Shown piece after piece: positions 1 to 12,335 of a stretch of 64,000 nucleotides of DNA. Origin of the DNA: Pachypanchax playfairii (Eukaryota > Chordata > Actinopteri > Cyprinodontiformes > Aplocheilidae); the NCBI GenBank assembly GCA_006937955.1, contig SSNP01000084.1:1149090-1213089 (forward strand). Direction: 5' to 3'. The position numbers were made by a program, and so were the translations under genes. Numbering within the stretch: the stretch's first letter is position 1; the number at the start of each line of letters is the position of its first letter. The notes beneath the pieces were generated by a model. It saw only the letters and a list, made by a program, of their open reading frames with translations. It made no database searches and was not told where the DNA came from.

Positions 1-224
1 CCGTCCGACCATCCATCCATCCATCCATCCATCCATCCATCCATCCATCCATCCATCCGTCCGTCCGTCCGTCCGTCCGTCCGTCCGTCCGTCCGTCCGT
101 CCGTCCGTCCCTCCATTCATCCATCCATCCATCCATCCATCCATCCATCCATCCATCCATCCATCCATCCATCCGTCCGTCCGTCCGTCCGTCCGTCCGT
201 CCGTCCGTCCCTCCATTCATCCAT

Positions 225-268
<44 letters not shown>
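1..268. repeat. compound tetranucleotide microsatellite (CATC/CGTC/CAGC)
   Basis: Continuous 4-bp repeats run from the window edge. They start as CATC, change to CGTC, then go through CATC, CGTC, CATC and a final CAGC tract. The interruption CTCCATTCAT occurs at 111-120 and again at 211-220, exactly 100 bp apart, so a block of about 100 bp was duplicated within the array. On the minus strand the unit is GGAT/GGAC/GGCT, similar to the ATGG-type tails that follow some fish SINEs, so it may have grown from such a tail; that origin is inference. The reading frame across it is only translated simple repeat. The array probably continues beyond the window. Confidence 0.97.
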
Positions 269-272
<4 letters not shown>

Positions 273-562
273 CAGATTTTCAGAAGTAAACAGCTGTAAC
301 AATTAGACATTGTCCCTTTCTAAAGAACTGGCTTCAAATATAATTTTGGTCAAGATTTCTCCAAATCAATTTTAGACCCTCTCTCAGCCAGAAAAGACTG
401 AAACCGACTGACTGAGAAGTTTATTTTGCACACCCGGAATTTTTAACAGATAAGAAAAATCCCAACTGACAAGTGAAAACATCAACAAAGTTTGTTTCTA
501 AGCTGTAATTAAAGGTTGATGTTAAGACATGTAGAATCCACATAATACATTTCTAGTCCTAT
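269..562. other. unique sequence, nothing recognised
   Basis: AT-rich single-copy-looking DNA between the microsatellite and a SINE fragment. I see no open frame, splice-like structure or repeat in it. Confidence 0.5.
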
Positions 563-706
563 GTTTTGTCTGTAGGAGGAAACTGGAATCCCTGAAGAAA
601 ATCCACACATGCATAGAAAGAACATACAGACCCCCATGACTGGGTTTCAAACCCAGACATTCTTGCTGCAAGGCAACTGTGTTACCAACTGCACCACCGT
701 GCAGCT
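563..706 (-). repeat. tRNA-derived SINE (family A), 5' part, minus strand
   Basis: Read on the minus strand this starts with the tRNA-like head of the family also seen complete at 24476-24800. It has a GTGCAGTTGGTAACAC-like A box, then GCCTTGCAGCAAGAATGTC and a B box close to GGTTTGAAACCC, then the body that includes the CTCCCC/CATGCATGTG region. It stops after the motif TCCTCCTACAGAC, so the 3' half is missing. Family A has the pol III A/B-box layout expected of a tRNA-derived SINE. Identification is by eye against the other copies in this window. Confidence 0.85.
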
Positions 707-1904
707 ACATACCCTATTAATGTGGACAGTATAGCATAGTGGATGAGCATATGTACAGAGGTAACTGAGCAGACTTGTTTTGGTGCCATGTGTTTATCTC
801 TGGATGTTCCCCTTCTTACATCAGCCAGCTCACCTGCTCCTCATCACCCTGTCAGTATATATTTTTTTCCATTAACATTATTACCTTCACTGCTATCTCT
901 GGGCATGTTATTCATTCATTAATTTATTTATTTGTTTGCTGTCGGCAAATGTATGTGAGTGAATATCTTGTGTGTTTTTACATTCAGACATCTTTTTTTT
1001 CTGAGCTTTAAGCCTCATTCAGAATACTTTGTGTCTGGACTGTCACAATAAAACCCCTTCTAAGTTGCTCAGTTCAGTGCTACTCCCCTACACCGATTCA
1101 GTCACACTTCCACATCAGCCACCATTAGACCACTCCCTTTGTTTACCAAAATTATTGTCTCTTTTATTATCACTTTCTCATGAACCTAGCAATAAATCCA
1201 ACATTCAGCGTGTTTACTCTGAAATCCTTCCTGGCTTTAGAGAAAAATAATCATAAATGAAAACAGTTTTCTTTTTGCCTAAGACATGATTTTTATCTGT
1301 ATTACATAGTCTTTTGATTACAATCTATAGAAAACAGTTTTGATGTACAAAAAATACTGAAAAACTAGCACTGACTGTAAATGACATGAGGAAATAGAAC
1401 AGTGTGCAGTGTCATCTCTTTTGGATTCAGACTTCCGTGGATTTTTTTCCCAATGATAAATATCCTCTCTGAAAAGTAAGAATGTGAAAATGGGAATGTG
1501 ATTTTCTCCACTTGGACCTGATTTATCTGTTCTGCTCTTCAGCAACTAAAAGAATGAGGCAAAAACTGAAAGCTGATTCTGAAAGATTTGCAAAAAAATA
1601 AAAAATAAACTTTTAGAAACATGTCAAATTTTTTTTAGCAGCATGTTTAAGAAACTCCTGAGCAACCTGCAACATAAATAAAGGCTCCTGTCTTCCTGTT
1701 TACCAAAGTAAACACCAGCAACTGTTACTGGAAGTCTTCAATAAAGTTATTTATATTTTAAAAGTTAGTAAATAAAATCCTAAGTTTATTACAATTTATT
1801 ACTGTCTTAAGAAAAAGAAACAAAGTGAGTAGGAAGAGAAACCAGAAGGACAACCCCCTGCAGGAAATGTACAATCCAGTGATTATAAAAAATAGCTGAT
1901 ATCA
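707..1904. other. unique AT-rich sequence, no gene seen
   Basis: Several 70-80-codon frames occur but overlap each other on both strands, lack splice context and have no recognisable domain. I treat them as chance. No repeat family is recognised here. Confidence 0.5.
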
Positions 1905-2262
1905 GCAGACTAGAAGAGTCCAGACTGAAAGACTGAGTGGAAGCACTCATCATAACAGCACAAGAACATGCTCACAACACAAGAACAGTAAAGACCAGGG
2001 TCTAGCACACCAGATGGGACCCCTGTGGGGAGGATGTGCAAAGATGAGTTAGTATAGCTCATAAAAAAAGGCTGCAGATAGGTGAAGACTCCATATAAGG
2101 CCAAAAGCAAGTGGCTTGAATGATGTACAGGAACATCTGTACCAAAGCTCCAAGGTCAAATAGAGGAGACACAGTCAAAGGTGGTTGAGAATGACATGAG
2201 AGAGTGAATGAAACTAATAAGTTGAGGATCGCTAACCAAACAATCATGGTGGTAGTTGACAA
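1905..2262 (-). repeat. possible LTR-like or old dispersed repeat, minus strand
   Basis: Two overlapping minus-strand frames (66-67 codons) cover this block, which is less AT-rich than its surroundings. On the minus strand a TATATGG box-like element is followed by a C/T-rich stretch, a layout reminiscent of the promoter part of fish LTR retrotransposons. I see no TG...CA ends, no target duplication and no internal retroelement genes, so this could equally be unique sequence. Confidence 0.2.
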
Positions 2263-3719
2263 ATTTAAATGACAGAAGGAGGCAATTTCGATGTAGCAAT
2301 TTCAAGCTACAACAATATATAGAAGAACACAAAAGATTGAAAAGGTTATTAGAAGAGATGTAAAAGGCAAATGTGATGTAATCCAGTTTTTTTTACATGG
2401 CAGAACCTTCATGCTGGTCTTTTTAGGAAGGTGCTACAAATGTGCCACCACATAAATTAGGGAGTTGAAACACTTCAAACTGTTTGTTCTGTTTCTTTAA
2501 GCTTTTCCTAAAGAGGGATATGGTGTTCCCAGGTGTTCTGACCTGCTCCATGTCATTACATCTTATGAATGCTGAGGTTTCCATTGTTTTGTTTTATAAC
2601 AATATGTTATTTTTTTTCCCCTTCTCCTGTCATTCGTTTTCATGTTGTGGTGGATCGATGTTCATACACTGATCGAACACAACTTTAAACTTAATAGCGT
2701 GAGAGATGAGTAACATTGATCATTTTTTACAATGTTCTGCTTGAAAAACCAGGAGCATTAAAGTGGGTTGAGTAATAAGTGAAACCTGTTACCTTTACAA
2801 AAACAAACATGAGGTGAGAATCTCAGCATGTTTTCTATTGAAGGCATAAATAAGACAATCTGGTTTGTTTTGCAGTAAGATTAGCCGTGAAACAGGGAAG
2901 AAAACTGACCATACAACCAGTCTGTTGTCAACTTTTTCACCATCTGTCTTGTCTCTCCATTCTGATTCCGACAGACAAGAGGGACCATGAGTCAGTGTTC
3001 CCCTGAAGCACGCTGTTTCTCAGGCAATCCTTTAATGAGTTCATTTGAACTGCAGATTTGAAGATAGCTGAGGTGTTGCATCAACAACATTCAACAGAAC
3101 ACTGCTCTGATCTCCAATCATCACTGAGCTGGTTGAGGGTTTTCCATTCTGGCACACAAACTGTTGTTCAGGAAATGTAAAACTATGTTTAATTTAACCA
3201 CAAGCACGAGCATGACTGGCAAGCTTAACAAAGGTTTCTGTGACTTGAATCTCTTATATGTCTGTGTATGCTAATGACAAAGTAAGACACAAGCTGCCTC
3301 AGATGTCTGTTCCATTGAAGGAGGCTGTGAAAGACAGATGCCGGCTAGCTAATACTTGCTTGCTTTGTTGTGCAAGCATGCATTTCTTTCCACAAATATT
3401 ATTAATTTGGAGAAATTTCCAAGGGAATATTCTGAACTAAATGATTGACTGATGGCAGTATTGGTGGTTTGGGGAATTTGTCATTCACCCAACTTCCAAC
3501 ATATTTTCTTCCAAATTCCTCAACTTCTTTTAGGTGAGAGTCAGTACAATCGATATCCGTGTTTCCCTCTGGTCAAAAGTAGATAAAGCAGCAGGGGTGA
3601 AATATTGCGAGTGGTTTAAATTTGACTCAGAGTAGATCTAGTGTGACATGAGTGTCTGGCTGGGGCAATGAACAAAAAAGGCCTTCATAAATTTGGGGAA
3701 ATGCCAGGAGAAGAGCAGA
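2263..3719. other. unique sequence, no gene seen
   Basis: No repeat, RNA gene or convincing coding frame. The short plus-strand frames at 2484-2672 and 3258-3440 have no supporting features. Confidence 0.5.
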
Positions 3720-4250
3720 ATATGAGGCCATAACACAAGCTTGTCATTGCATTTAAGTGTTAATTATTCATTTTCCTCCCCTCATAAATTTTAACTGCAG
3801 GCTTTTGTGATTAACACAAAATATCTCCACAAGAATATCCGTTGGGAACAGGCATCCTGTAAGCCCTTTAAAGAATTGTGAGAAATGGTAGTGCTCTCAT
3901 AAAAATGATCCCTGGAGGATTCCATCTATTTTCTCCTCTTCACCACATATTCCAGATGAACTGCACATGAAGAGGGAACAAACAATCACCAGCCAAGTGA
4001 AATCTACAGCAATACTACCATCACTATCTCTGCTATAACCTTTGAGAGCCCTAATTGTCTAATGAGCAAGTTAGTATGCATAATATCAGCTCTATCAGTT
4101 GGGGGTATATGGATTGCAACTTTAAATTAGTTTGTAGGATAGCTAATCTGACAGTCATTAGGAAACATTAATCCATGTTTTCTTCTTATAGCTAAATGAA
4201 CGATTTGTTTTCCTGACAAGATATACTTTTGTAGTTTCGGCCATCATGTG
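3720..4250. promoter_or_regulatory. candidate conserved non-coding block
   Basis: This stretch holds no open frame and no repeat but is dense in homeodomain-type TAAT/ATTA cores and a GCATAATATCAG-type octamer-like patch near 4075-4090. Its complex, non-repetitive texture is typical of vertebrate developmental enhancers inside gene deserts. Only base composition and motif density are visible here; conservation is not. It may be ordinary intergenic DNA. Confidence 0.25.
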
Positions 4251-4677
4251 CCCATACTTTAAAACTTGCTTTTAAAGAAGTCGTCTGCCACATACTGTTT
4301 CATAGTCACCTGAGCCCACTTCATATCGAACTCAGGTAGCTTCGTACTCACTGTTCCCTGCTTCGTACCCACCTTGGCAGTCACCTCAACATACTGGAGT
4401 ACATTTTTGAAATGTCAGGCTTATCACTGTTTTATTGGCTGAGGCTGCAGGAGTTTGAGATGTTTCTGTCTTAGCCAAAGCACCAGAGCTGTGCCGTTGC
4501 CTCAGAAAAACTGGGTAAATAGGAGGAATCTTTATTTTGCTGTTGGCAAAGATAAATAAAATATCTATCCAAAATGTATGAACACAATTTTATTATTGGA
4601 CTATGAACTAAAGCACAACTTAATCTGGTGCAGTATTGTGTAAATGGATTAGCGCCTTTCAGTAACCTTTTGCAAGT
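4251..4677. other. unique sequence, no gene seen
   Basis: A 106-codon minus-strand frame spans 4471-4791, but its amino-terminal part overlaps the terminal sequence of a Tc1-like element, so it is not a gene. Nothing else is recognised. Confidence 0.5.
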
Positions 4678-4705
4678 TGATGGTACTGAATGGTCAGTAC
4701 CATCA
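4678..4705. other. perfect 12-bp inverted repeat (short hairpin)
   Basis: TGATGGTACTGA at 4678-4689 and its exact reverse complement at 4694-4705 are separated by ATGG. It lies immediately beside a Tc1-like terminal remnant. It could fold as a short stem in RNA or a cruciform in DNA; no function is implied. Confidence 0.8.
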
Positions 4706-4708
4706 GCC

Positions 4709-5166
4709 AGTTTTTCCAAAAATGTGATGCTGTGTAAAATGTAAATAAAGACAAAATGTAAACGTTTGCAGATCTCATAAACCCATTTCATTGAAGACTG
4801 TTAGCTCATTTTCAACTTGAAGTGAGCAACATATCTAAAAAAAATTGTAACGGGGCAACAAAAATTTTGAAAGATAAATTAAAAAATTAAAAATGTACAT
4901 TTTACATTAGGTTAATTAGCAAAAGTTCAGTAACATGACTGGGTATAAAAGGAGCCTTTCAGAGAGTCAGAGTCTTTGAGATGTAAAGATTGTAAGAAGT
5001 TCAATCCATCTGTCCCAAACTGTGTCTAAAAACGCGGAATCATTTGAGTAAAATGTTCTACAATGTAAAATTGCAAATACATTAAAGATTCTACCATTTG
5101 CAGTAAATAATTTCATCCAAAGATTCAAAGCATCAGGAAGAATCTCCGTGCACAGTGGACAAGGTT
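4709..5166 (+). mobile_element. Tc1-like DNA transposon, 5' half only (dead)
   Basis: The left end carries AAAAATGTGATGCTGTGTAA, a worn copy of the fish Tc1-like terminus seen also at 52617 and 54687. Downstream come the family's untranslated leader (GGGTATAAAAGGAGCCTTTC, 4940-4959) and the start of the transposase region, including GTAAAATTGCAAATACATTA (5066-5085), which in the family encodes the DNA-binding helix-turn-helix. Stops and indels break every frame. Sequence homology ends near 5166, where a SINE 3' fragment follows, so the catalytic half and right terminus are absent. It cannot move. Family assignment is from memory of fish Tc1-like elements. Confidence 0.8.
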
Positions 5167-5188
5167 GAAGCTCAGTCAGTCAGCGAAT

Positions 5189-5262
5189 CATTTTCTTTAC
5201 CTGCTTGTTCTTGTTCAGGGTCACGTGGAGCTGGTGCCTAACTCCAGCCACCATTGGACAAA
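5189..5262 (-). repeat. SINE family A, 3'-end fragment, minus strand
   Basis: Only the tail of the SINE is present. The minus strand reads through the AGGCACCAGCTCCACGTGAC and CCCTGAACAAGAACAAGCAG motifs that end the complete copy at 24476-24800. It abuts the truncated Tc1-like element. Such 5'-truncated 3' ends are normal for L1/L2-type target-primed insertions. Confidence 0.8.
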
Positions 5263-7129
5263 TAGCATGTGTGAGATGAAATATCCTTGAAAAACAAAAC
5301 AACCACTGCTAGATCAAGTTGAAAATATATTTTAATTGTCCCATATGTGTGGTGACAAAATCTATTTTTATACTGTATCATCGTCCATCACTTACAGCAT
5401 CATCACCCTCATGTAAATCCGGCCTCTTTTTTTAAAGTATATTACTTTTTTCTTCTAAGCCAGCAAGATTTTCATTTTAAGGCTGCTGAGATGGTAGTCA
5501 TGATTTACTAAATTTATTCTTAAATTATGAATAATAGTATGTAGCTAAGGTGTTATCTATCCAAGAGAGAAAAAGTACATCAAACCACTCCTTTATACTC
5601 TACCTGAGGACTTAATGTCAATATCCGGAAAAGCGTTTTTGATAAACGACTTGTGTTTGTGCAAGTATCCTGTTACAGTCCTGATATAAACAAAAAGATG
5701 CTGAGTCTCTATAGAAGGAGGCCTCCACTTTATAAACTTGTTGTGCTTGTTTGTGACAAGAGAAATCTCTTTTTGAACACATGCAGAAAGAAGAAGAGAG
5801 TTCTGTTTTGTCCGCGTGGATTTGAGGCAAGTGAAGCCTACACTGAATTCCACATGGACATTATGTGTTTCCTCAGAACCTGGCCACATTTCCATAACTT
5901 TTCTTTTCTTTTCTTTTCTGTTGCCTGAGTTTGTTCTGACCCTATCTATTCTTTAGGGTATTTGATTCTCCGTACATTGAGACCTGAATGTAAATACACT
6001 GTCTTTTGATTGAGGGGTTACATGGAACTATATATGAGAGCTAATGATGGCAGTTTAAAGGTCCTTTTAGCTGGAAGATGTAGATCAACCATATTTTGCC
6101 TTTTCAGGCGAAAAAACAAAGGTGACAGCTTTGAAGATGAGGTCACTGCTTGGTAGAAATTGCAAATGTTTTAGTCAAAGCATGAAAAGAAACTGTACAG
6201 TACTTCTTGTAGATCTGAAGTAAAATAAATATTTTATTATCCCTCCTGGTGTTTCTTGGGGTTGAAAAAACAAAACAACAAAAAAACTTCAGTAGTTCAA
6301 ATGTGAATATTTGCTTTGTGTGTTCTAGTTAGAAGGTTTGACAGTTTATACGCATGACATGTTGTCTGTGGAACAGTGAGCATCCAGCAGTCAAATGCAT
6401 GTAACCTAATTTTTGATTTTAACTGTTGACGAGAAATTATTTCTCAGCAGTGTGTTTCAAGGAAACGGTGAAAAATTCACGTATCAGACCATGTGGGATA
6501 TGTTAATCAGCTGTCACAAAATATTCACCTACATGTATTTCCTTTAAAAGAATATTTGTTTGTTTGTTTTGAGTGTTTAGAGAAGCACTTGAAAGACAAT
6601 ATTTTAACATTAAACCAAATTTCAAACCTTTGTCATAGAAACCAACTTCAGTTACGAACTCATGCAACGCTGTAGTGGGTGGGCCTCACAAAGTGAGTGG
6701 GGTGGTCCAATAAACCACACAATCCAACAAAGATTAGTCCCCAAAATATTTTTATTTAAATAATTTTGAGGACTAACTTGTTCTGAGTTTGTCTATTAAA
6801 ATATTGTCATTTAAGATGTTGTCTGATGACTCTGATGGAGGTCACAGGTCAAAACACATCGGTCAATAAAATTTATTTCTCAAATAAGAATATTCCTCTT
6901 TACACAAGAAGTATTGCTGGGGTTTTTATACTTTTAGAGACATTCATATGGGGTAAGATTACTGTCAAAAAGATGTGCAGCTATTATTCATCAACAATTC
7001 ATGCATAACTAACAATTAGTAAACTATTGTTTCTGCCAAATCATATACAAACACGTAGTTTATCTGTTCTCTATGACAATGCAGTTTAAACTGTAGAAAC
7101 TCTCAGGAACTCATAATGGACATCTGTAT
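5263..7129. other. mostly unique sequence; overlapping frames at 5593-5928 unexplained
   Basis: Three overlapping frames of 70-100 codons on both strands (5593-5928) lie in a patch that is less AT-rich than its flanks. I recognise no domain, and sense and antisense frames both being open argues for chance or an old repeat. A short TTTTC run sits at 5899-5920. The rest shows no gene or repeat. Confidence 0.45.
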
Positions 7130-7680
7130 TTGATGAGCTCCTGCTCGACATTACCCAACCAATCGTCAGCTCACTGCATTTAGGACTCACTCACTCACCT
7201 CTCAGTGCTCAGTCATGCCACAAGCTCCTGTAAACCTTCTCGCTACAGTTCTTGATCAGATTGTTCCTGCCATGTTCTGCCATCAACTCAAGCCTCCTCA
7301 GCACAGCTCTAGCCTCAGGAGGCCTCCACTCAATCAGCGGGACCCTCTAGTCAGCAAGTCCTGGAAGCCTTCCTCTCAGCCTGGCAGTCAGCGCTAGCAG
7401 CTACTGCTAGCCCTCTGCTACCTCTAGCTGCTCCGGCGCTGGTCCACCATTTGTTGCTCACTTCAGATCTATGGCCCATAGCAAAGATTGCTAACTCCTG
7501 GCTGGTGCATACATACCATCATGTGTGGACCACGCAAAGACTTTTTTCGCTGCTTGGCCTGACAGAAACAAGAGTGTACAAATTACTAGCAATGCACAAA
7601 TTGTTGATGAATTATACATGCCTTTTTGACAGTAACCTTACCCCATACATGCGTATCAAAATGTAATGCAAAAACAGTAA
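7130..7680 (+). repeat. possible LTR-like fragment
   Basis: A C/T-rich, higher-GC block (7130-7450) with CACTCACTCACC and repeated CCTCAGC-type motifs resembles the R/U5 part of fish Gypsy-type LTRs. It includes frames of 60 and 71 codons with no domain. No terminal TG...CA pair, target duplication or internal genes are visible, so the call is weak. Confidence 0.22.
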
Positions 7681-8391
7681 TGGTATTCACGGCCTTGTTT
7701 TTCTCATGAGTGGAAACTTCCATCTAGAAACTTTTGTTAAGAACAATTAATTGGTATAAACAAGAACACTAATTTATTTTACCAGATGTGAAGTTTTTGC
7801 CTATTTTCTTCTTAAAAATTGTTTTTGTGAAAATCAAACAACTACATGTTTGAACATATTTACCTTTTTATGTGCATATTTATCTCAAGTAGATTTTAAA
7901 AAGTGTTTCATTAAAGTTTTATTAGTATTTATATCAACTGCAATGAAACGCAGTTCTATTTACTAATTGATTTGCAAACTGCGCTTGTTATGATTGCATG
8001 CATTCTTACTCTATTATCAAAATGACACAGATAATGACTGTTACGTTAATGTCTTTAACAGTTCACCAAGCAGTGCAGGTCATCTGAACTTACTCTAATT
8101 TTAATGTCTGTATTACTAATGGAAAGGTATTCTCCACGATGTAGCATTCTAAATGGACCTGACCGAATGGTAAATGAACCACATCCATCTTTGTGACACT
8201 GCATAGCAGGGTACTTTCCTCCAGAATCATCTCAAGATGACCTTGCTATTTAAAGTTTTCTGTTAATGCACTGCCTCATACAGTCTATGTATCATACTAA
8301 AAGGAAGGAAGGTCTGTTTCAACACCTAGAATTCTAAAAGAATAATAAAAAAAAAACAATTCATATTGTTTTTTTTCTCTGCACATATATG
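7681..8391. other. unique AT-rich sequence, no gene seen
   Basis: No frame, repeat or RNA gene recognised. An A/T-only hairpin (AAAAACAAT...ATTGTTTTT) sits near 8348-8378. Confidence 0.5.
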
Positions 8392-8425
8392 TACACTACC
8401 AGTCAAAAGTTTGGATGGTAGAGTA
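8392..8425 (+). mobile_element. solo Tc1/mariner terminal repeat remnant
   Basis: TACACTACCAGTCAAAAGTT followed by TGGA matches the terminal inverted repeat of a second, widespread fish Tc1/mariner family whose ends read ACACTACC-GTCAAAAGTTTGG. No partner terminus or transposase fragment is seen nearby, so only one end survives. Confidence 0.7.
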
Positions 8426-11400
8426 TGTGTGTATATACTATGATGTGTTCTGTGTGTGTTTGAATTACCCCAAAAAACCTAGCAACCTTTCCAGAGCTCC
8501 TAAACTCTAATGAGTTTTTGTCATCTCTGCCGGGATGAGAAAGAAGCCTCTCTGCACAATTCACTTGATTCGATTTTGAAAGATGAGGTCACATAAACAA
8601 GGCAACAACAGCATTTTCTTTTTCCGTTGTTAGCGAAAAACTGTTATGTCAGCAATGCATGATAAAGCTACAAAACAAGAAACTGCTTAAAGTGGAATAT
8701 TTCTACAATATTAGGCTTATTTGAAAAGATTTTACTGGCAAAGATCCCAAGCAAAACATTGTTGACATTTGATTGCTTTGAAAATATTTTATTGTGAAGA
8801 AGAACATTATTTGCTACAAAATCGATGGTCATAAGATGTATAAAATTTACAATTACTGCCTAAAAATAACCATGAAATCAACAACAAACACAAGTACTGT
8901 CGCATTTAATACTTTGACAGTCATTGACATGAGATGAAAAAATTTGTATAAAACAAAAGTTAAGTTTTTAACTCACTTTACTTTGATTATGAAGCTGGGA
9001 GGTTAATTTTCATGATATTTAGCTGTCTCCTCACTGTGTTTTCCTTTATGCCTGTCTCCCTTGATAATCTTAGTCACTGCAGTCTTAAAAAGGACACACA
9101 TCGCATGTATGTCAGGAACAGGGGGAGTTACTGTGGTTCACTACTGAATTCATTTATTTTCCAGTAGCCTAAAAGAACCTGAATGTTGCTGATAGATACT
9201 TTTACTGTCTATACCTCATAAATATTCAAACTTTTTAATAAGCAACACTCCCCTAAGCAATGAAAAATTACGAGATATCCTAGACAAATTCTAAAAGGCC
9301 TCAAAATGTTTTTTTCTATCACTTCCCCACAAAGCAACAGTTTTTCACCAGAGACACTTGTCCCAAGGGGACAGAAAGTCTGATGTTTCTTCCCCCATGC
9401 TGCTTTACTTTGAAAGACTTTGTTTTGATTTGTTTGGCCTAAAATCCAAAGAAGTATCAAAGACACAGTAAATAGTACATAATTATTGTAAATATTAAAT
9501 GAGAATATTGGCAAACAGTTTGGAACAGAGATATTGTTGCATCATTGTTTACAGCCATTGCCAGCAATTATATAAACAGGCTTTTAATGTATTTGGTTAC
9601 ATGTTAGGGAGGTGTGAGGTTGTAGATTAGCTCTTTTCACACTGGATGACAACCCCACCACAACATAAAAAACTCAGCCAGAATGTAGATGGTCTTTGCA
9701 GGGTCATGGTGAGGTCTCCAGCTGTGCATTACGAATGCAGTGGGCTCCCAATTATGTGTGTGACAGCCAGGGTTTTTGTATTTATCATCGCCGTGGCAGC
9801 ATTTCAAGGTCTTGGGTGGAGCATGGGGCAGCAGTGGTTGAATATCCATGATGCAGGGCACGTGTGCCTCATCGTGTGTTGGTTGTCAACAACAAAGAGA
9901 ACTGGCCATGCTGGCCTCATGCTCAGTCTTCATCATATGGTAATGTCATGCTAGCATGATGGGATCTTGTAGTGTGTAGAGAATACCTCCACGGCAGAGC
10001 CTGGAATTATCCGTGATCTTGAGTGTGCATGGACGGACCTTTGCAGAAACTTGTTACTGATGTACAGAGCATGGTCAGGGTGCAGGACAACATCTCAAGG
10101 ATGCAGAAAAAACCTCAAGGGAACACCCAGAGTGTAGTTGCATCATGAATACTTTCACACAAATTTGTTACAGTCCAACCACATTCTAACAGGTCTTGTA
10201 TAGGTCACGTAGAGTGAAGGGGGTCTTAGCATTGATGGGGTAATATGGTTTAGTGAACAGTGATAGGGTAGTTTGATTGGCACAATATTGTGTAATTCTA
10301 ATCACTTTCTCTGTTTACAGGCAGTAATGTGTCAGCTCAGTATTTTTCTAAGACCAAAATATCTAGGCTGAAATATATTTCAGCATGACAGCTTTTTCAT
10401 TTTCCTAAAATAATAAATAAGTCTGGTAGGTCTTCCATTGTATTCCCATGTCTGGATGCCAGCTGTTTACATATTCAACAATGCACAATAATTCATACTC
10501 AACCAGTCCGTGTAGAACATCAACCATCCATAAATTAATTAAGCCTTTCTGCTCTGATAAGTACCAGCCAAAAGAGAGGAGCTGCATTAAGTCTTACGAG
10601 AGAGTAATTGCCGATGCAGTGCTGAAGGGAATTTTACTCGAAATTCAAACCGCTGCTTTCAAGACTTGACTTGAACAAAACTTGAGTAATCGACAATGAT
10701 ACAAGCACGTCATGTCAAATTAGGAGAAAATGAATTGTAAGTAAAGGGGATTGCAAAAGTAAACTAACATTTTCATTATGTAATCAAGTTCCCTCATTAA
10801 ATAATGCTGCTTGTATCTGGGAATGCAGTGATGAAAACATCTTCCTTTCTTTACACAGTTGTCAGTCAGAGTGATTCGACTTTTCAATTTTTTTGTCACT
10901 GTTCATGGTGGATATGTGGGTACATTTATGGAGGTGGGAGGCAGGCAGGTGATGGATGGAAATCTGAAGAGTTTTTACTTAAATGAAACAAGGATGCTGC
11001 ATTGGAGTGATAAAATAGACCAGACAAGATGGAATCTAAATTAAGGGAAGTAAAGAATTTTGGAAATATAAAAGAACCTGGCTTGTCAATATCCAACAAA
11101 AGCTAAAGAATTATTTGAAGCCCTTTTCATTCCCTTGTAAACTTCTTTAGTGTTGTGTGAGTTTTTGTTATTATGCTGTGATGGAAGAGCAGGTTTTAAA
11201 CTCAGGATGTCGGTGCACATCCCACTCCACCGATCCCCTTTTTTAATATACAGGTATTTGTGTGTATCTGTGAGCTAGGGGCTTACAAGTCAAACAGAAG
11301 CTACTTTAATCTCTGTCCTTGAGAGTAATCTTGGCTATGTGCAAAATGACTCACTTTATCAACATGGTGGCAGTCTGCCTGCCCTGCTTCAAGTCTGGAG

Positions 11401-12235
11401 GCTGCAGAAACGGCACTGGTGGTACTTTCCTCATGACAGTTCAGAAGGACCAATGAGACAATCACCTTCTCTAGAGACTTACTGAAAACTGAGGAAGGAC
11501 AAGAAAAAAATAATGTTTTTACTACACTGCAAAGTCTGATCCATCAAATGAATGAACACTTTCAATAGGATATCTATTTTTTAGGTAACCAAGGTTACTC
11601 GTTTTCACATGATTGATGAGGGTTTGTGAAAAAAGAACCACTATTGTATAAGTTGTATTATTCTTTGTTTTTTTTTTTTTTGTTCTCCATGTAATTTGCT
11701 GAGGAGTGCCAAACATAATGCATGTCACTGACACTTTGTGCACCATTTATATATATATTTTACAACTCTGCTTTCAGTAAATATAATTGAAATAAAAGGA
11801 GAATCATTGCACATTTGTTACCTTTTTAATTAGCCATTTATAAGGTTGGAGAGGGTGAATCATTGGCAAAGTACAACGTAGCTCTGCTATATCTCTGCAA
11901 CTTCTCTGAATGGATAAACCAAACTGCATCCCAGTTGTGCTTTTAGAGACAACAATGAAAATGATTTCAGTGTGGAAAAGGATTATTTAAATTTTTATGT
12001 ATAACCAATTCTATAAAACCTTTTTCCTACAAAAACTAAAAGGTTACTTAAACATTATTTTAATTATTCTAAATAGAAATTATCAATTCAATATTATCTT
12101 CAACATTACTTATAACATACTGTATATCCTACAGTCCTCTACAGCCATGCTGATCAAAGGCTGAGATCTTTGTCAGATACTTTTGTTTGATTATTCTTTA
12201 ATATCACTGTTTTTATATAGTTTTAGTTGTTTGTG
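8426..12235. other. mostly unique sequence; two antisense frames at 9637-9954 unexplained
   Basis: Nearly 4 kb without a recognised repeat. The patch 9630-10140 is GC-richer than its surroundings and open on both strands (102 codons plus, 74 codons minus). I see no domain, no splice sites and no start context, so I do not call a gene. A 14-bp palindrome TCATGCTAGCATGA lies at 9946-9959. The remaining short frames look random. Confidence 0.45.
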
Positions 12236-12335
12236 TTATTACCTCTATGAAGGAGGTTGTTTTTGTTGCTGTGACTTTATTTATTGGATTTACTGGACAA
12301 CAGACTGAACTGGGGACAGAGCAGACTGGACTTCT
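12236..12335 (+). repeat. degraded LINE-tail-type repeat
   Basis: GTTATTACCTCTATGAAGGA followed by GGTTGTTTTTG is a worn version of the motif that begins the better copy at 15654 (ATTACCTCCACCAAGGAGGT). The shared word and direction indicate the same dispersed family, but most of this copy has decayed. Confidence 0.5.

Noticed and set aside
117..302. 61-codon minus-strand frame rich in WLAG/MDGW/TDGR
   Set aside because: It is the translation of the tetranucleotide microsatellite and reflects only the repeat period.
4471..4791. 106-codon minus-strand frame
   Set aside because: Its N-terminal part is the terminal sequence of a Tc1-like remnant and a short hairpin; the remainder has no domain.
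8348..8378. A/T-only hairpin that could be read as a terminator
   Set aside because: A vertebrate context does not use this terminator type, and poly-A/poly-T pairing arises easily in AT-rich DNA.
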